Positions 24,791 through 34,803 of a DNA stretch of 64,000 nucleotides are shown here, one piece after another; the first letter of the stretch is position 1, and the number at the start of each line of letters is the position of its first letter. The DNA comes from Cyanobium sp. CZS48M (GTDB lineage: Bacteria; Cyanobacteriota; Cyanobacteriia; PCC-6307; Cyanobiaceae): contig JAUCZK010000003.1 in NCBI GenBank assembly GCA_030373145.1, positions 1-64,000 on the forward strand, in the 5' to 3' direction. The notes under the pieces were generated by a model, which made no database searches, was not told the DNA's origin, and was given only the letters and a program-made list of their open reading frames with translations. Both the position numbers and the translations under genes were made by a program.

Positions 24791-26149
24791 TCAGCCTGAG
24801 CCGATCGTCGCCTCCAGGCGCTCGCGCAGCTCAGCGGTGAGCCGGTCGACGGCCCCGCGGCGGTCGCGGCGGTAAGTGCCGCTGCTCTGGCCCACATCGA
24901 TGGGCTCCGCCACCACCATCCGCACCCGCCAGGGGCCCAGGGCTGGCGGACGCTCCTCCTCGCGGCCACGGATCCAGGCGATGACCCGCCAGAGGATCAT
25001 CAGCACTTCGCCGTAGCGATCGATGCTGGGCTTCTCGGCCACATAGGAACCGCCCAAGGTGGCGACGTGCTCCACCAGGCGCATGTGGCCCATGCGGATG
25101 TCCGCTTCCTGCGCCGACCAGTCGGCCAGGCTCCGCTCCACCTCGGAGAGTTCCTCCAGGTCGTCGCGGTAGATGCAGGCCCAGCCCGCCTGCTCGATGC
25201 GGCGGCAGCGCTCCTCCACACTGCCCCGGGCAGAGAGCTGGAAGTGGGCCTCGGCCACGGCCAGGCCCTGCTCGCGCAGGCGGTTCAGCCGCCCGGGAAA
25301 CTCGCCCGCAGGCGCGGCATCACTGGGGAGATCACCGGACTGATAAAAGCCCTCCAGCAGCGAGAGCAGCCGCTCCGAGAGGCTGATCAAGCGGCGATAG
25401 CGGTGCTCTTCGGCCTGGTGAGCATCGGCCGACAACGGGGCGGGCGCCGTGGTGGCGCCCAGCAGGTCCTCCAGGCGCCCCAGCAGGCGATCGATCGCCC
25501 CCCAGTCGTCGCTGGTGGAGAGGTACTGAAGCCCGATCGGCACGATCAGCACCCGCTCCTGGCGCCCCTCCGCCGCCAGATCCTCACAGCACCAGAAGGC
25601 CATCTGGGCCAGGCCGGGCTCAAGCGGACTGAGCAGCTCCCCGTGGTTGTTGGTGGCGCCTTCCGGGGCGATCGCCAGGGGGAAGGGGCCGTGGGCAACG
25701 AGGCCTCGGGCCGTCTTCAGGGCGAGCCTGTCGAGCTTGCCCCGCTGGATCGGGATGCCGCCCAGCTTCGAGAGGATCCAGCCGGCGGCCTCCCCCGCCC
25801 AGAGCGGGATGCCGCGGTCGTAGAGGAACTGGCTGTGGACCGGACCCTTCAACTCCAGTCCATGGCGCCGGGCGGCCCGCGGCACCTCCCGCCAGAGCAA
25901 CTGGGCCATCACCAGCGGATCGGTGGTGCTGGGGTGGCGAAAGGCGATCAGCAGGCGGCTGCGGCCGCCCTGGGCCTCGGCAAACAACTGCGCGAGGTGC
26001 TCAACCCCGCTGGTCTCCACGTGCACCAGACCCCGCGAACGCAGCAGCCATGGCAAAGCTGCCCGGCAGAGCCAGAGCACCCAGCGCTTGTAGTCCGGCG
26101 GGATGAAGCGAAGGGCCGGTTGGGCGGCCTGGATCCCTGCGCGGGGCAT
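24791..26149 (-). CDS. PlsC-like 1-acyl-glycerol-3-phosphate acyltransferase domain protein
   Basis: 452 residues. The acyltransferase core is in the first half: LLIAFRHPSTTDPLVM has the HX4D catalytic pair and FPLAIAPEGATNNHGE the substrate-binding PEG block. The second half (about 240-450) is a helical extension with no known motif, making it longer than housekeeping PlsC (about 210-250). A membrane-associated acyltransferase on glycerolipids or a related lipid is likely; the exact acceptor is open. Ends 7 nt after the SOD start, probably cotranscribed. Confidence 0.8.
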   Translation of the reverse strand: MPRAGIQAAQPALRFIPPDYKRWVLWLCRAALPWLLRSRGLVHVETSGVEHLAQLFAEAQGGRSRLLIAFRHPSTTDPLVMAQLLWREVPRAARRHGLELKGPVHSQFLYDRGIPLWAGEAAGWILSKLGGIPIQRGKLDRLALKTARGLVAHGPFPLAIAPEGATNNHGELLSPLEPGLAQMAFWCCEDLAAEGRQERVLIVPIGLQYLSTSDDWGAIDRLLGRLEDLLGATTAPAPLSADAHQAEEHRYRRLISLSERLLSLLEGFYQSGDLPSDAAPAGEFPGRLNRLREQGLAVAEAHFQLSARGSVEERCRRIEQAGWACIYRDDLEELSEVERSLADWSAQEADIRMGHMRLVEHVATLGGSYVAEKPSIDRYGEVLMILWRVIAWIRGREEERPPALGPWRVRMVVAEPIDVGQSSGTYRRDRRGAVDRLTAELRERLEATIGSG

Positions 26150-26155
26150 GGGCGA

Positions 26156-26866
26156 TCAGGAGGCGGTCAGGTGGGCGGCGTAGCGATCAGAAATCACTGA
26201 CCAATCCACCACGGACCACCAGGCCTCGAGGTAGTCAGCGCGGCGGTTCTGGTACTGGAGGTAATAGGCGTGCTCCCAGACGTCGTTGGCCAGCAGCGGC
26301 GTGCCCGCCACCGGAGCCAGGTCCATCAGCGGATTGTCCTGGTTGGGGGTGGAGATCAGCTGGAGCTGACCGGCGGAATCGCTGATCAGCCACACCCAGC
26401 CGGAGCCGAAGCGAGCCAGGCCGGCGGCCCGGAAGGCGGCGCGGAACTGCTCGATCGAGCCGAAGTCGCGAATCAGGGCCTCCTGCAGGGCCGCGCTGGG
26501 CTCACCGCCCTGGCCGGGGCGGGTGAGCGAGGCCCAGAAAAACGAATGGTTCCAGTGGCCACCGGCGTTATTGCGCACCGCCGCCGGGGCCCCAGCGGCC
26601 CGCGCCAGCAGCGCTTCAAGGCTGAGGCCCTCAAGGGCCGGATCCCTGGCCACGGCGGCATTGAGGTTGTCCACATAGGCCTGGTGATGGCGGTCGTGGT
26701 GAATCGACATCGTGGTGGCATCGATCGCCGGCTCCAGGGCATCGGCCGGATAGGGCAGGGCAGGAAGCGTGAAGGCTGGCGCCGCCGCCCAGGCCCCCGG
26801 GCCAGGCCAGAGCAGCAGCACCAGCAGCAGAGGCACGGCCAGCAGGGCGCCAAGGATCCGTCGCAT
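26156..26866 (-). CDS. sodA: Exported superoxide dismutase, Mn type
   Basis: 236 residues with a clear signal peptide or anchor (MRRILGALLAVPLLLVLLLW, cleavage near AWA-AAP at about 28). Ligands are the His of IHHDRHH, the second His of GGHWNHSFFW, and Asp and His of [12 protein letters not shown] before the second ligand is characteristic of manganese enzymes. It would remove superoxide in the periplasm or thylakoid lumen, complementing the cytosolic Fe-SOD at 13510. Confidence 0.9.
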   Translation of the reverse strand: MRRILGALLAVPLLLVLLLWPGPGAWAAAPAFTLPALPYPADALEPAIDATTMSIHHDRHHQAYVDNLNAAVARDPALEGLSLEALLARAAGAPAAVRNNAGGHWNHSFFWASLTRPGQGGEPSAALQEALIRDFGSIEQFRAAFRAAGLARFGSGWVWLISDSAGQLQLISTPNQDNPLMDLAPVAGTPLLANDVWEHAYYLQYQNRRADYLEAWWSVVDWSVISDRYAAHLTAS

Positions 26867-26883
26867 CGGTTCAGCCCAGCTGT

Positions 26884-27639
26884 TCAGGGCTCAAGTATGG
26901 ACAGCTCGGCGCAGCAGGCGGCAAAGGCGGCGGCTGGATCGGCGGCGGCACTGATCGGCCGGCCGATCACCAGCCGGCTGGCTCCGGCGCTGAAGGCGGC
27001 CGCAGGACCCATCACCCGCCGTTGATCGCCCGCCGGCGCTCCGGCAGGGCGCACGCCGGGGGTCACCAGAACGAAGGGCTCGGGGTGGACCCGGCGCAGC
27101 TCCGCCACCTCCTGGGGGGCGCAGACCGCCCCGCCAATCCCAGCCGCCACCGCCAGGGCCGCCAGGCGGGGCACGTAGACCTCCGGTGCTTCCTCCACCG
27201 CCAGCTCGGTCCTGAAGCGCGTCGCCTCCCAGCTGGTGAGCACGGTGACCGCCAGCAGGGTGGGGGTATCGAGATGCTCCTGGGCCGCGCCCTCGAGGGC
27301 ACCGGCCTGGGCGGCCGCCAGGCCGTCATGGCCCGCGCAGGCATGGACCGTGATCAGCTCAGCCCCGAGCCGCGCGGCACTGCGACAGGCGCCGGCCATG
27401 GTGGCGGGGATGTCGTGGAACTTGAGATCGAGGAACACCCGCAGGCCCTGGCCGCGCAGCTGGCGCACCACGTCCGGGCCGGCGGAGCAGAACAGCTCAA
27501 GCCCCACCTTCACCCAGCGCAGATCAGGGATCGAGGCCACCAGGGCCAGGGCCGAGGGGGCATCAGGCCGATCGAGGGCGACGATGATCCTCTCGGCGGC
27601 AGCTCCGCTGAGCGGAGACAACGACGTGGTGAGGCTCAT
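26884..27639 (-). CDS. pyrF: Orotidine 5'-phosphate decarboxylase
   Basis: 251 residues. The active-site signature [11 protein letters not shown] (about 72-82) carries the charged Asp-Lys-Asp network; IIVALDRPD begins the barrel and VTPGVRP plus LVIGRPI form the phosphate-binding end. It makes UMP from OMP. Its start overlaps the tyrS stop by 4 nt (ATGA), so it is translated coupled to tyrS. Confidence 0.95.
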   Translation of the reverse strand: MSLTTSLSPLSGAAAERIIVALDRPDAPSALALVASIPDLRWVKVGLELFCSAGPDVVRQLRGQGLRVFLDLKFHDIPATMAGACRSAARLGAELITVHACAGHDGLAAAQAGALEGAAQEHLDTPTLLAVTVLTSWEATRFRTELAVEEAPEVYVPRLAALAVAAGIGGAVCAPQEVAELRRVHPEPFVLVTPGVRPAGAPAGDQRRVMGPAAAFSAGASRLVIGRPISAAADPAAAFAACCAELSILEP

Positions 27640-28886
27640 GGCACCAGCCGCACAAAGGTTTTCTTGCCCAGTTGCAGCACCTTGCCCTCCAGCTCCGAGG
27701 CGGCACTGAATTCAAGGGTCAAGTCGGTGAGCTTCTCACCATCGAGGCGCACCCCGCCGCCCTGGATCTGACGCCGCGCCTCACTGCTGCTGGCGCAGAG
27801 GCCCAGGGAACTGAGCAGATGGAAGGCCTTGGCGGGAAATGGGATGGCAGCAAGGGAGGCCTCCGGCACCGTTTGGGCCTTCATCTCCCCAGCCACCAGA
27901 TTGGCGGCATCGGCCTGGGCGGCGCTGGCGGCCTCGAGGCCATGGCGCGACGCCGTGATCGCCAGGGCCAGGGTCTTCTGGCGCTCCCGCGGGCTGCTGG
28001 GCCAGTGGGCCGGATCCAGGTCGGTGAGCAGGGTCAGATAGTGATCAGCCACCGCGTCGGGCACCTTCTCCAGCTTGGAGTACATCGCCAGCGGCCCCTC
28101 GTTCAGCCCCACGGTGTTGCCCAGGCTCTTGCTCATCTTCTGCACCCCGTCGAGCCCCGGCAGGATCGGCAGCAGCAGACCGAACTGGGGCCGCTGGCCG
28201 AAATGGCGTTGCAGGTCACGGCCCATGGCCACGTTGAATTTCTGATCGGTGCCCCCCAGCTCCAGGTCGGAGGCCACGGCCACCGAGTCGTAGCCCTGGA
28301 GCAACGGATAGAGGAACTCGTGCAGGGAGATGGGGGTGCCGGAGCCATAGCGGTTGGCGAACTCCTCCTTGGCCAGCATCTGACCCACGGTGGAGGTGGC
28401 CAGCAGCTCGATCACCTGGGGCAGGTCAAGGCCCGCCAGCCACTCACTGTTACGGCGCACCTCCAGGCGGCCCGGAGTTGTGAAATCAAGCAGGGCCCGC
28501 TCGGGGGGCTGGCCCAGACCCAGCTGGGTCAGGTAGGTGTCGGCATTGGCCTCCACTTCGGCCGCGCTCAGCTGCACCCGGGTGGCGCTCTTGCCGCTGG
28601 GATCACCGATGCGGGCGGTGAAGTCGCCGATGATGAGCACGGCGGTGTGGCCGGCGTCCTGGAAGGCCCGCAGCTTGCGGAACAGGATCGAGTGACCCAG
28701 GTGGATGTCGCTGCCGGTGGGATCGATGCCGAGCTTGATGCGCAGGGGCCGCTCGGCGCCGGCGGCCTGCTGCAGGCGCCCGGCCAGGGATTGATCCGGA
28801 TCCGCCGACTCCCCGGCGGGGAAGAGGTCAGCCAGTCCCCGCTCCAGCCAAGGCGGCAATGCCTGCCCCATCGGTGCACCCTTCAT
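27636..28886 (-). CDS. tyrS: Tyrosyl-tRNA synthetase
   Basis: 416 residues, class Ic. The HIGH-like motif is in [17 protein letters not shown] is present in QKMSKSLGN, and the C-terminal S4 RNA-binding domain covers about 345-416 ([22 protein letters not shown]). It charges tRNA-Tyr. The N-terminal and KMSKS features match the TyrZ-like bacterial form. First gene of a tyrS-pyrF pair. Confidence 0.95.
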   Translation of the reverse strand: MKGAPMGQALPPWLERGLADLFPAGESADPDQSLAGRLQQAAGAERPLRIKLGIDPTGSDIHLGHSILFRKLRAFQDAGHTAVLIIGDFTARIGDPSGKSATRVQLSAAEVEANADTYLTQLGLGQPPERALLDFTTPGRLEVRRNSEWLAGLDLPQVIELLATSTVGQMLAKEEFANRYGSGTPISLHEFLYPLLQGYDSVAVASDLELGGTDQKFNVAMGRDLQRHFGQRPQFGLLLPILPGLDGVQKMSKSLGNTVGLNEGPLAMYSKLEKVPDAVADHYLTLLTDLDPAHWPSSPRERQKTLALAITASRHGLEAASAAQADAANLVAGEMKAQTVPEASLAAIPFPAKAFHLLSSLGLCASSSEARRQIQGGGVRLDGEKLTDLTLEFSAASELEGKVLQLGKKTFVRLVP

Positions 28887-28958
28887 TGGCGCGGATCGTA
28901 GGCAGCCGAGCGGCGGGCTCTGGCACTGGAGTCAAGGCTCTGGCGCTGAGATCCTGGT

Positions 28959-29285
28959 TCAGGCGCCGCTGGCTTCCAGTTCGCGCTTCATCCGCTCCAG
29001 GGTCTGGTTCATCTGGCTGAACATCTGCTCGGGCGTCATGCCGAACTGCCCCAGCTGGGTGCGCAATTGCTCCACGGTGAGCTTCGCCTGGAAGTCTTCG
29101 GAGAGCTCAAACCGTTTCATGAACACCTGATAGCGGCCCATCAGGCCCTCCATCTGGTCGATGAACAGCTTTTTGCCTTCCCGGTCGAACTTGCCGTAAT
29201 CGCCCCCCAGCTGGGTCATCTGCTGGTAATCGGTGAACAGCCGTTTGGCTTCGTCCTGAACGATTTCGGATTCGAAGAAGGCCAT
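28959..29285 (-). CDS. DUF1825 family protein
   Basis: 108 residues, highly charged and helical (MAFFESEIVQDEAKRLFTDYQQMTQLG, YGKFDREGKKLFIDQMEGLMGRYQVFMKRFELSEDFQAKL). This is the conserved DUF1825 protein of cyanobacteria and chloroplast-bearing lineages; no activity is established. Alone, leftward, with a 131-nt gap to the divergent HhH gene. Confidence 0.88.
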   Translation of the reverse strand: MAFFESEIVQDEAKRLFTDYQQMTQLGGDYGKFDREGKKLFIDQMEGLMGRYQVFMKRFELSEDFQAKLTVEQLRTQLGQFGMTPEQMFSQMNQTLERMKRELEASGA

Positions 29286-29416
29286 GGGGCGTGCCAGGCA
29301 TGAGGCGATGACGACGATTCTGGGGGCCTCCGCCGCCTTGGGCGAGTACGGATTGGCGTAACACTCCCGCCACAGCCGCTAACTTCGCCCCAGTTGCGCG
29401 GAGCTGGGCCACCGCC

Positions 29417-30133
29417 ATGGCCAAGGGGCACTGGTTGGATCCCCTCGCCCGCAGCCTGTTGGAGGCCACGGGTCAGATCCCCCGTGCGCCAGACCCGCCA
29501 AAGTCCAAACCAACCAAGGCGGAACCGTCAAAGCACGAGGCCCCTCAGCCGCAGGCCAGGGCCGACGAGAGCGTTGAGCGTGAGTTGCTGGCCCTCAAAC
29601 TCGCCCAGAATCCGGGCCTGCGGCTGACGAACGCCCAGCAGGTGATCCAGGCCGCTGCCCTGGGCTGGCGCCTGGATGTGAACCGCGCCACCGCCGCCGA
29701 CTGGCTGCGCCTGCCGGGCTGCACCCCCACCCAGGTGGATCTGCTGCTGCGTCTGCAGAGCGGTGGCGTGCAGCTGAGCGGGCCGGAGGATCTCCAGAAG
29801 CTGCTGGGCGTCGAGGCGGGGCTGATCCGCAGCTGGACGCCGCTGCTGGAGTTCCGTTGGTATGGCGACGCGCCGGCGACGCAGCCGCCGACCCTGGATC
29901 TGAACCGCTGCAGGGCCGAGCAGCTCCAGGGCCAGCTGGCCCTGGAGGAATCGCGCTGCCGGCGCCTGCTGCAGGAGCGCAGCCGCGCCCCCTTCCGCGA
30001 CCTGGCGGATCTGCAGCAGCGCCTGCAACTACCGGCCGAGCTGGTGGAGGGTCTGATCGGGCGGGTGAGCTTCGGCCAGGGCCCCATCGGCCCGGAGTTG
30101 CCGAGGCCGCCCCGGCCGCCGGCCTCCCGTTGA
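29417..30133 (+). CDS. ComEA-like helix-hairpin-helix protein
   Basis: 238 residues. After a Lys/Pro-rich N-terminal linker, two helix-hairpin-helix regions can be read: LDVNRATAADWLRLPGCTPTQVDLLLRLQ (about 93-121) and LDLNRCRAEQLQGQLALEESRCRRLLQ (about 158-184), both in the style of ComEA DNA-binding domains. No signal peptide, so it is not a classical periplasmic ComEA; a cytosolic DNA-binding role is likely. The GIY-YIG gene starts 2 nt after its stop. Confidence 0.75.
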   Translation: MAKGHWLDPLARSLLEATGQIPRAPDPPKSKPTKAEPSKHEAPQPQARADESVERELLALKLAQNPGLRLTNAQQVIQAAALGWRLDVNRATAADWLRLPGCTPTQVDLLLRLQSGGVQLSGPEDLQKLLGVEAGLIRSWTPLLEFRWYGDAPATQPPTLDLNRCRAEQLQGQLALEESRCRRLLQERSRAPFRDLADLQQRLQLPAELVEGLIGRVSFGQGPIGPELPRPPRPPASR

Positions 30134-30135
30134 CC

Positions 30136-30756
30136 ATGGCCAGCGGGCGCCAGCAGGAGCTGTTCCAGGGCGCCCCCCTGGCCAGCGGTGATGGTCTGGG
30201 TCCAACGGCGCCGCCGCTGCTGCGGCAGCAGCTGCTGGAGTGGCAACAGCGCCTGGCTGACTTTCAGGCTCCCCTGTTCGACGGCAGCGCCAGCGAACAC
30301 CAGCAGGGCACGCTCTTCGGCGCCGAGGCCAGCAGCGGCAGCCATGGGGAGCCCCAGGAGCGGGCCGCCCGTTTCGATCCCCTGGCCTTCGAGGCCCAGA
30401 ACCTGCAGTTCTGGCGCTGGCCCGATCCGCCCCAGCTGGGCCCTGCCCTCTACCTGGTGATGGACCGGCCACCACGGCTGGCCGCGCCGCTGCTGCTCTA
30501 CGTGGGCGAGACCGGCCAGGCCGACCGGCGCTGGAAAGGTGAGCACGACTGCAAGGGCTACCTGGCGGCCTACGGCGAGGCCCTGGGCCAGGCGGGCCTG
30601 GAGTGCCGCTGCAGCATCCGCTTTTGCTGCGATGTGCCGGCGGCTGTGCGGCCCAGGCGGGCCCTGGAGCAGGCCCTGATCCGTCGCTGGCAGCCCCCTT
30701 TCAACAAGGAGACCCGCCAGCGCTGGAGCACCCCGTTCACCGCTGATCCCGTCTGA
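30136..30756 (+). CDS. GIY-YIG nuclease family protein
   Basis: 206 residues. The first 90 are a linker rich in Gln and Leu; the GIY-YIG core follows as ALYLVMDRP then LLLYVGETGQADRRWKGEH (the YLV...YVG pair and catalytic Arg), and a late Glu lies in RRALEQALIRRWQPPFNKE. A complete active-site set suggests a single-strand-cutting DNA nuclease, but no UvrC or intron-homing domains are attached. Probably cotranscribed with the HhH protein just upstream. Confidence 0.75.
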   Translation: MASGRQQELFQGAPLASGDGLGPTAPPLLRQQLLEWQQRLADFQAPLFDGSASEHQQGTLFGAEASSGSHGEPQERAARFDPLAFEAQNLQFWRWPDPPQLGPALYLVMDRPPRLAAPLLLYVGETGQADRRWKGEHDCKGYLAAYGEALGQAGLECRCSIRFCCDVPAAVRPRRALEQALIRRWQPPFNKETRQRWSTPFTADPV

Positions 30757-30794
30757 GCGCCGTCGCTACGATCGCGGCCCGATGACCGGCCCCC

Positions 30795-32270
30795 ATGCAG
30801 TTCAGCTGTCCGTCCACCCCGCTGGCCGAATGGAGCGGTGACACCCTCGGTGTTGGCCTGTTCCAGGGTGAGACTGGCGAGCGCCTGGAGGCCCTCGAAG
30901 CCCGCTTCGGCCCCGGTCTGCAGGCCCTGCTGGAGCGCCAGAGCTTCAAGGGCAAACCCGGTGACTGCCTCAGCCTCACCCAGCTGCAGCCCGCTCCCCT
31001 GCGGCTGGTGCTGGTGGGGCTGGGGGAACCGGGCCGCTTCGATCTCGAGGCCCTGCGCAACGGTGCCGCCGCCATCGCCAAGGCCGCGGGCCCCGGCAAG
31101 GAGCTGGGCCTGGCCCTGCCCAGCGAGGGCCTGGAGCCCCGCTCAGCGGCGCGGGCCATGGCCGAGGCCGTGCGCCTCAGCCTTTACACCGATCAGCGCT
31201 TCCGCAGTGAGGCCGACGCCAAGCCCATCCCCGAGCTGGTGAGCCTGCTGGGCCTGGCCGAGGGGGCCGCCGCCGGCCTCGAGAGCGTGGCCGCCACCTG
31301 CGCCGGCGTGGAGCTGGCGCGGCAGCTGGTGGCGGCTCCACCGAATGTGGTCACCCCCCAGGCGCTCGCTGACACTGCCGCGGCCATCGCCGGGGAGTTC
31401 GGTCTGGAGCTGAAGGTGCTGGAGCGCGCCGACTGCGAAGCCCTCGGCATGGGGGCCTACCTCGGCGTGGCCCAGGGCTCCAGCCTGCCCCCCAAGTTCA
31501 TTCATCTCACCTATCGCCCCTTGGGAGGCTCCAGCCGGCGGCTGGTGCTGATCGGCAAGGGACTCACCTTCGACTCCGGCGGCTACAACCTCAAGACCGG
31601 CGGGTCGCAGATCGAGATGATGAAGTACGACATGGGCGGCAGCGCCGCGGTGCTGGGGGCAGCCCGGGCGATCGCCGAGCTGCGGCCGGCGGGCGTGGAG
31701 GTGCACGTGATCGTGGCCGCCTGCGAAAACATGATCAGTGGCGAGGCGATCCACCCGGGCGACATCCTCACCGCCTCCAACGGCAAGACGATCGAGGTGA
31801 ACAACACCGACGCCGAAGGCCGCCTCACCCTGGCCGATGCCCTGGTGTATGCCGCCAGGCTGGAACCCGATGCCGTGGTGGATCTGGCCACGCTCACCGG
31901 AGCCTGCGTGATCGCCCTGGGCGACGAAATCGCCGGCCTCTGGTCCCCCAGCGACACCCTGGCCGCAGCGCTGCTGGAGGCGGGCCGCAGCGGTGGGGAG
32001 GCCTTCTGGCGGATGCCGATGCAGGCCTCCTACAAAAAAGGTCTGAAGAGCCCGGTGGCCGACATGAAGAACACCGGCCCCCGCCCGGGCGGGGCCATCA
32101 CCGCCGCGCTCTTCCTCCAGGATTTTGTCCCTGCTGATCTGGCCTGGGCCCACCTGGACATCGCCGGCACGGTCTGGAGTGACAAGGGGCGAGGCCTGGA
32201 CCCCGCCGGCGCCACCGGCTTCGGCGTCCGCACCCTGGTGGAGTGGGTGAGCAGCGGGGGCGCGGCTTAG
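30795..32270 (+). CDS. pepA: Leucyl aminopeptidase (M17)
   Basis: 491 residues. The two-metal active site is visible: GKGLTFDSGGYNLKTG (Lys and Asp ligands), MKYDMGGSAAVLG, and the signature NTDAEGRLTLADAL. The C-terminal catalytic domain spans about 180-491; the N-terminal domain is variable. Cytosolic hexameric exopeptidase that turns over peptides. A small membrane-protein gene follows 33 nt later. Confidence 0.93.
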   Translation: MQFSCPSTPLAEWSGDTLGVGLFQGETGERLEALEARFGPGLQALLERQSFKGKPGDCLSLTQLQPAPLRLVLVGLGEPGRFDLEALRNGAAAIAKAAGPGKELGLALPSEGLEPRSAARAMAEAVRLSLYTDQRFRSEADAKPIPELVSLLGLAEGAAAGLESVAATCAGVELARQLVAAPPNVVTPQALADTAAAIAGEFGLELKVLERADCEALGMGAYLGVAQGSSLPPKFIHLTYRPLGGSSRRLVLIGKGLTFDSGGYNLKTGGSQIEMMKYDMGGSAAVLGAARAIAELRPAGVEVHVIVAACENMISGEAIHPGDILTASNGKTIEVNNTDAEGRLTLADALVYAARLEPDAVVDLATLTGACVIALGDEIAGLWSPSDTLAAALLEAGRSGGEAFWRMPMQASYKKGLKSPVADMKNTGPRPGGAITAALFLQDFVPADLAWAHLDIAGTVWSDKGRGLDPAGATGFGVRTLVEWVSSGGAA

Positions 32271-32302
32271 GGTTGGCACCGCTGACGCCGGACTTCGACG
32301 CC

Positions 32303-32572
32303 ATGGCTGCTCAGAAGATTCGCTGGTACATCCGGGCTCAGCTGGGGGTCCTGCTCCTGCCGCTGGGTCTCTGCCTGGTGGGCGAGGCCATCACCCGCCG
32401 CACCCTCCAACTGGCGGTGCTCAATCAGAAGCTGGCCGCACCGGGCCCCTGGTTCTGGTACGGAACCCTCGGCCTGATCTGCGTCACCGCCGGTGTGGGC
32501 CTGATGGTGGAAAGCGGCCTGCTGCGTGGCTACCCCCGCAACCCGCGCCAGGGGGCCGGCACCCCCAACTGA
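32303..32572 (+). CDS. Small two-helix membrane protein of unknown function
   Basis: 89 residues from the ATG at 32303. Two hydrophobic segments are visible: LGVLLLPLGLCLVGEAI (about 14-30) and FWYGTLGLICVTAGVGLMVES (about 51-71), with a positive N-terminus and a Pro/Gly-rich tail. I do not recognise a family. It probably shares the pepA transcript. Confidence 0.65.
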   Translation: MAAQKIRWYIRAQLGVLLLPLGLCLVGEAITRRTLQLAVLNQKLAAPGPWFWYGTLGLICVTAGVGLMVESGLLRGYPRNPRQGAGTPN

Positions 32573-32593
32573 GCTGTTGCCACTGGGCAGGGC

Positions 32594-32827
32594 TCAGGCT
32601 GCCACCGGCCTCGCCGTTGTTCCCATCAGCGCCTGGCCGTCCCGGCCCTTCGCGGCGCTGGGGTTGTCCAGCAGGCTGCCGGGCTCCTCCAGCTCATGGA
32701 TCTGCCAGCGGGCCCTCTCCCCGAACGAGGCCAACAGACGATCGAGGTCATCCACAGCCTGCTTGGGACTGGTGTAAGGCCCGATGTGGCGAGTCACCAG
32801 ACCATCCCGGATCGTCAGCAGATACAT
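32594..32827 (-). CDS. Small soluble protein of unknown function
   Basis: 77 residues from the ATG at 32827 (MYLLTIRDGLVTRHIGPYTSPKQAVDDLDRLLASFGERARWQIHEL). A short strand-helix-strand fold seems likely, and the pattern suggests a real protein, but the family is unknown to me. A longer frame to 32836 adds three residues only. It is 102 nt downstream of msrA on the same strand. Confidence 0.6.
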   Translation of the reverse strand: MYLLTIRDGLVTRHIGPYTSPKQAVDDLDRLLASFGERARWQIHELEEPGSLLDNPSAAKGRDGQALMGTTARPVAA

Positions 32828-32929
32828 ACAACCCACTCAACATCGACTCCATATCGATTTACCGTAGGCGGCTTGGCTTGATCTGGGAAGAGCCGGTGGT
32901 CACCGCTTGCCAGCCAGCCGTTGCGGCCT

Positions 32930-33619
32930 TCAGCTTTTGGGGCCCCAGGGCAGCGAACCCCGGGCCCTGGATCCCCAGACCTGATCCAGCCGCCGGTCGC
33001 GGCCACAGGACCAGCGGTAATAGTTGTACTGGACCTTGTTGCGCTCGGCGTAGTTCTGGTGATAGGCCTCGGCGGGCCAGAAGCGCTCCAGCTCGCGGAT
33101 CTCCACCTTGATGGCGCCGGGCTTCACCCCCAGCTCCCGGGCCGCTGAGGCCAGGCTGGCTTTGGCCTGATCGCGCTGGGCGGCGCCACGGCTGAAGATC
33201 ACGGGCCGGTAGCTGGGGCCTCGATCGCAGAACTGACCACCGCCATCCAGGGGGTCCACATTGCGCCAGTAGGCGCGCAGCAGCGTGGGCAGGCTGATCC
33301 GGGCCGTGTCGAAGCGGACGAGCACACTTTCGATGTGGCCACTGCCGCCGGCCGTTACCTGGCGATAGGTGGGGTTCTTGAGGCTGCCGCCGCTGAAGCC
33401 ACTGACCGCCTCCACCACCCCGGGCAGGGTTTCGAGATCGTGCTCAAGGCACCAGAAGCAGCCGCCAGCCAGCACCGCCTCCTCGACGGCGGCCAGTGCC
33501 GGGGCGGCCGGGAGCAGCAACAGCAGCGTCAGCAACAGTGGTGCCAGCAGCAGCGACAGGGGCTGCAACAGGGGCTGCGGGGGGTGATGACCCTGAATTC
33601 GCCTGGGCGATGGCGTCAC
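32930..33619 (-). CDS. msrA: Peptide methionine sulfoxide reductase MsrA, exported
   Basis: 229 residues. An N-terminal hydrophobic segment with ALA-A cleavage site (about 22-43) predicts export. The catalytic motif GGCFWC follows at about 52-57, then [17 protein letters not shown] and [12 protein letters not shown]. It reduces methionine-S-sulfoxide in oxidised proteins. It overlaps the lpxB stop by 4 nt and so ends the envelope gene series. Confidence 0.9.
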   Translation of the reverse strand: MTPSPRRIQGHHPPQPLLQPLSLLLAPLLLTLLLLLPAAPALAAVEEAVLAGGCFWCLEHDLETLPGVVEAVSGFSGGSLKNPTYRQVTAGGSGHIESVLVRFDTARISLPTLLRAYWRNVDPLDGGGQFCDRGPSYRPVIFSRGAAQRDQAKASLASAARELGVKPGAIKVEIRELERFWPAEAYHQNYAERNKVQYNYYRWSCGRDRRLDQVWGSRARGSLPWGPKS

Positions 33620-34803
33620 GTCTGGGATTCCGTCAGCTGATCGAGGATCTCACAGGCCGCTCGGCGGGTCACGCCAGGCTCGCCCAGCAGAGCTCGCAGT
33701 CGGCCGTAGCCCTCCAGCATCCGGCTGCGCTCGGGGCTCGGATCCAGCAGGGGCAGGGCCGCGGCCACGATCGCCTCGGGGGTCAGGTCGTCCTGGAGCA
33801 GTTCCGGCACCAGTCGCTCCCCAAGCACCAGGTTCACCGGTGAGATGTGGGGCACGTTGAAACCCAGCAGCCGCTGGGCCACGAAGGCGGTGACACGGCT
33901 GAGGCGATAGCCCACCACCTGGGGCACACCGCGCAGGGCCAGCTCCAGATTCGCTGTTCCCGATTTGGTCAGGGCCAGATCGGCGGCGGCGCAGAGGACC
34001 GGCTTGAGGGCATCGGCGCGATCGGCCGGAACCACCGTGGCCTCGACTCCGGCCCGCTCCAGCTGTTCCGCCAAGGGCTCCTCAAAGCTGGCCAGCCCGG
34101 CGGGCAGCATCACCCGCAGTCCAGGCCGCTGGCGCTGTAATCGGGCCGCGGCCGCGGCCAGGGAGGGCATCAGGTAACGCATCTCCTGCGGCCGGGAGGC
34201 GGGCAGCAGTAGAAGCAGTTGCTGGCCGGGGGCCAGGCCCAGCTCCTGGCGAGCCTGATCCCGGCTGGGCGGGGAGCCGAGGGTGTCGAGCAGGGGATGG
34301 CCGACCCAGGTGACCCGGGCACCGCGGGAGGCATAGAAGCTGGCTTCCTCGGGGAAAATCGCCAGGATGCGGTCGGTGAAACCGATCAGGCGGGTGGTTC
34401 CCCCCTCCCCCAGGCGAAAGGCCCATTCCTGGGGAGCGATGTAGTAAGTGATCGGCACCGCCGGGAAGCGATGACGGATGCGGCGACCGAGGCTCACGTT
34501 CGCCCCCATGTAGTCGATCAGCACCACCCCATCGGGGGGAGAACTGGAGAGCCAGTGGCCCACCCGCCGCTGCAGCCGCAGGGTGGGCAGCACCAATGGC
34601 AGCGCCTCCCAGAGGCCGATCGCCCCCATCGGCGCGGTGTTGGCCAGCAGATGGGAGCCCGCCTGGCGCATGCGCTCACCGCCGAGGGCATCGATCTGGA
34701 GGGGCAGATCCCGCCGCTGGGCTTCGGCGTGGAGGGCCCTGATCAGCAGGCCGCCCTGAAGATCCCCGGACACCTCACCGGTGCTGATCAGCAGCCGCAC
34801 CAT
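33616..34803 (-). CDS. lpxB: Lipid-A-disaccharide synthase
   Basis: 395 residues, GT19 family. Conserved blocks: [49 protein letters not shown] and [23 protein letters not shown]. It joins UDP-diacylglucosamine and lipid X to form the lipid A disaccharide at the inner membrane. Starts on the last base of lpxA. Confidence 0.94.
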   Translation of the reverse strand: MVRLLISTGEVSGDLQGGLLIRALHAEAQRRDLPLQIDALGGERMRQAGSHLLANTAPMGAIGLWEALPLVLPTLRLQRRVGHWLSSSPPDGVVLIDYMGANVSLGRRIRHRFPAVPITYYIAPQEWAFRLGEGGTTRLIGFTDRILAIFPEEASFYASRGARVTWVGHPLLDTLGSPPSRDQARQELGLAPGQQLLLLLPASRPQEMRYLMPSLAAAAARLQRQRPGLRVMLPAGLASFEEPLAEQLERAGVEATVVPADRADALKPVLCAAADLALTKSGTANLELALRGVPQVVGYRLSRVTAFVAQRLLGFNVPHISPVNLVLGERLVPELLQDDLTPEAIVAAALPLLDPSPERSRMLEGYGRLRALLGEPGVTRRAACEILDQLTESQT

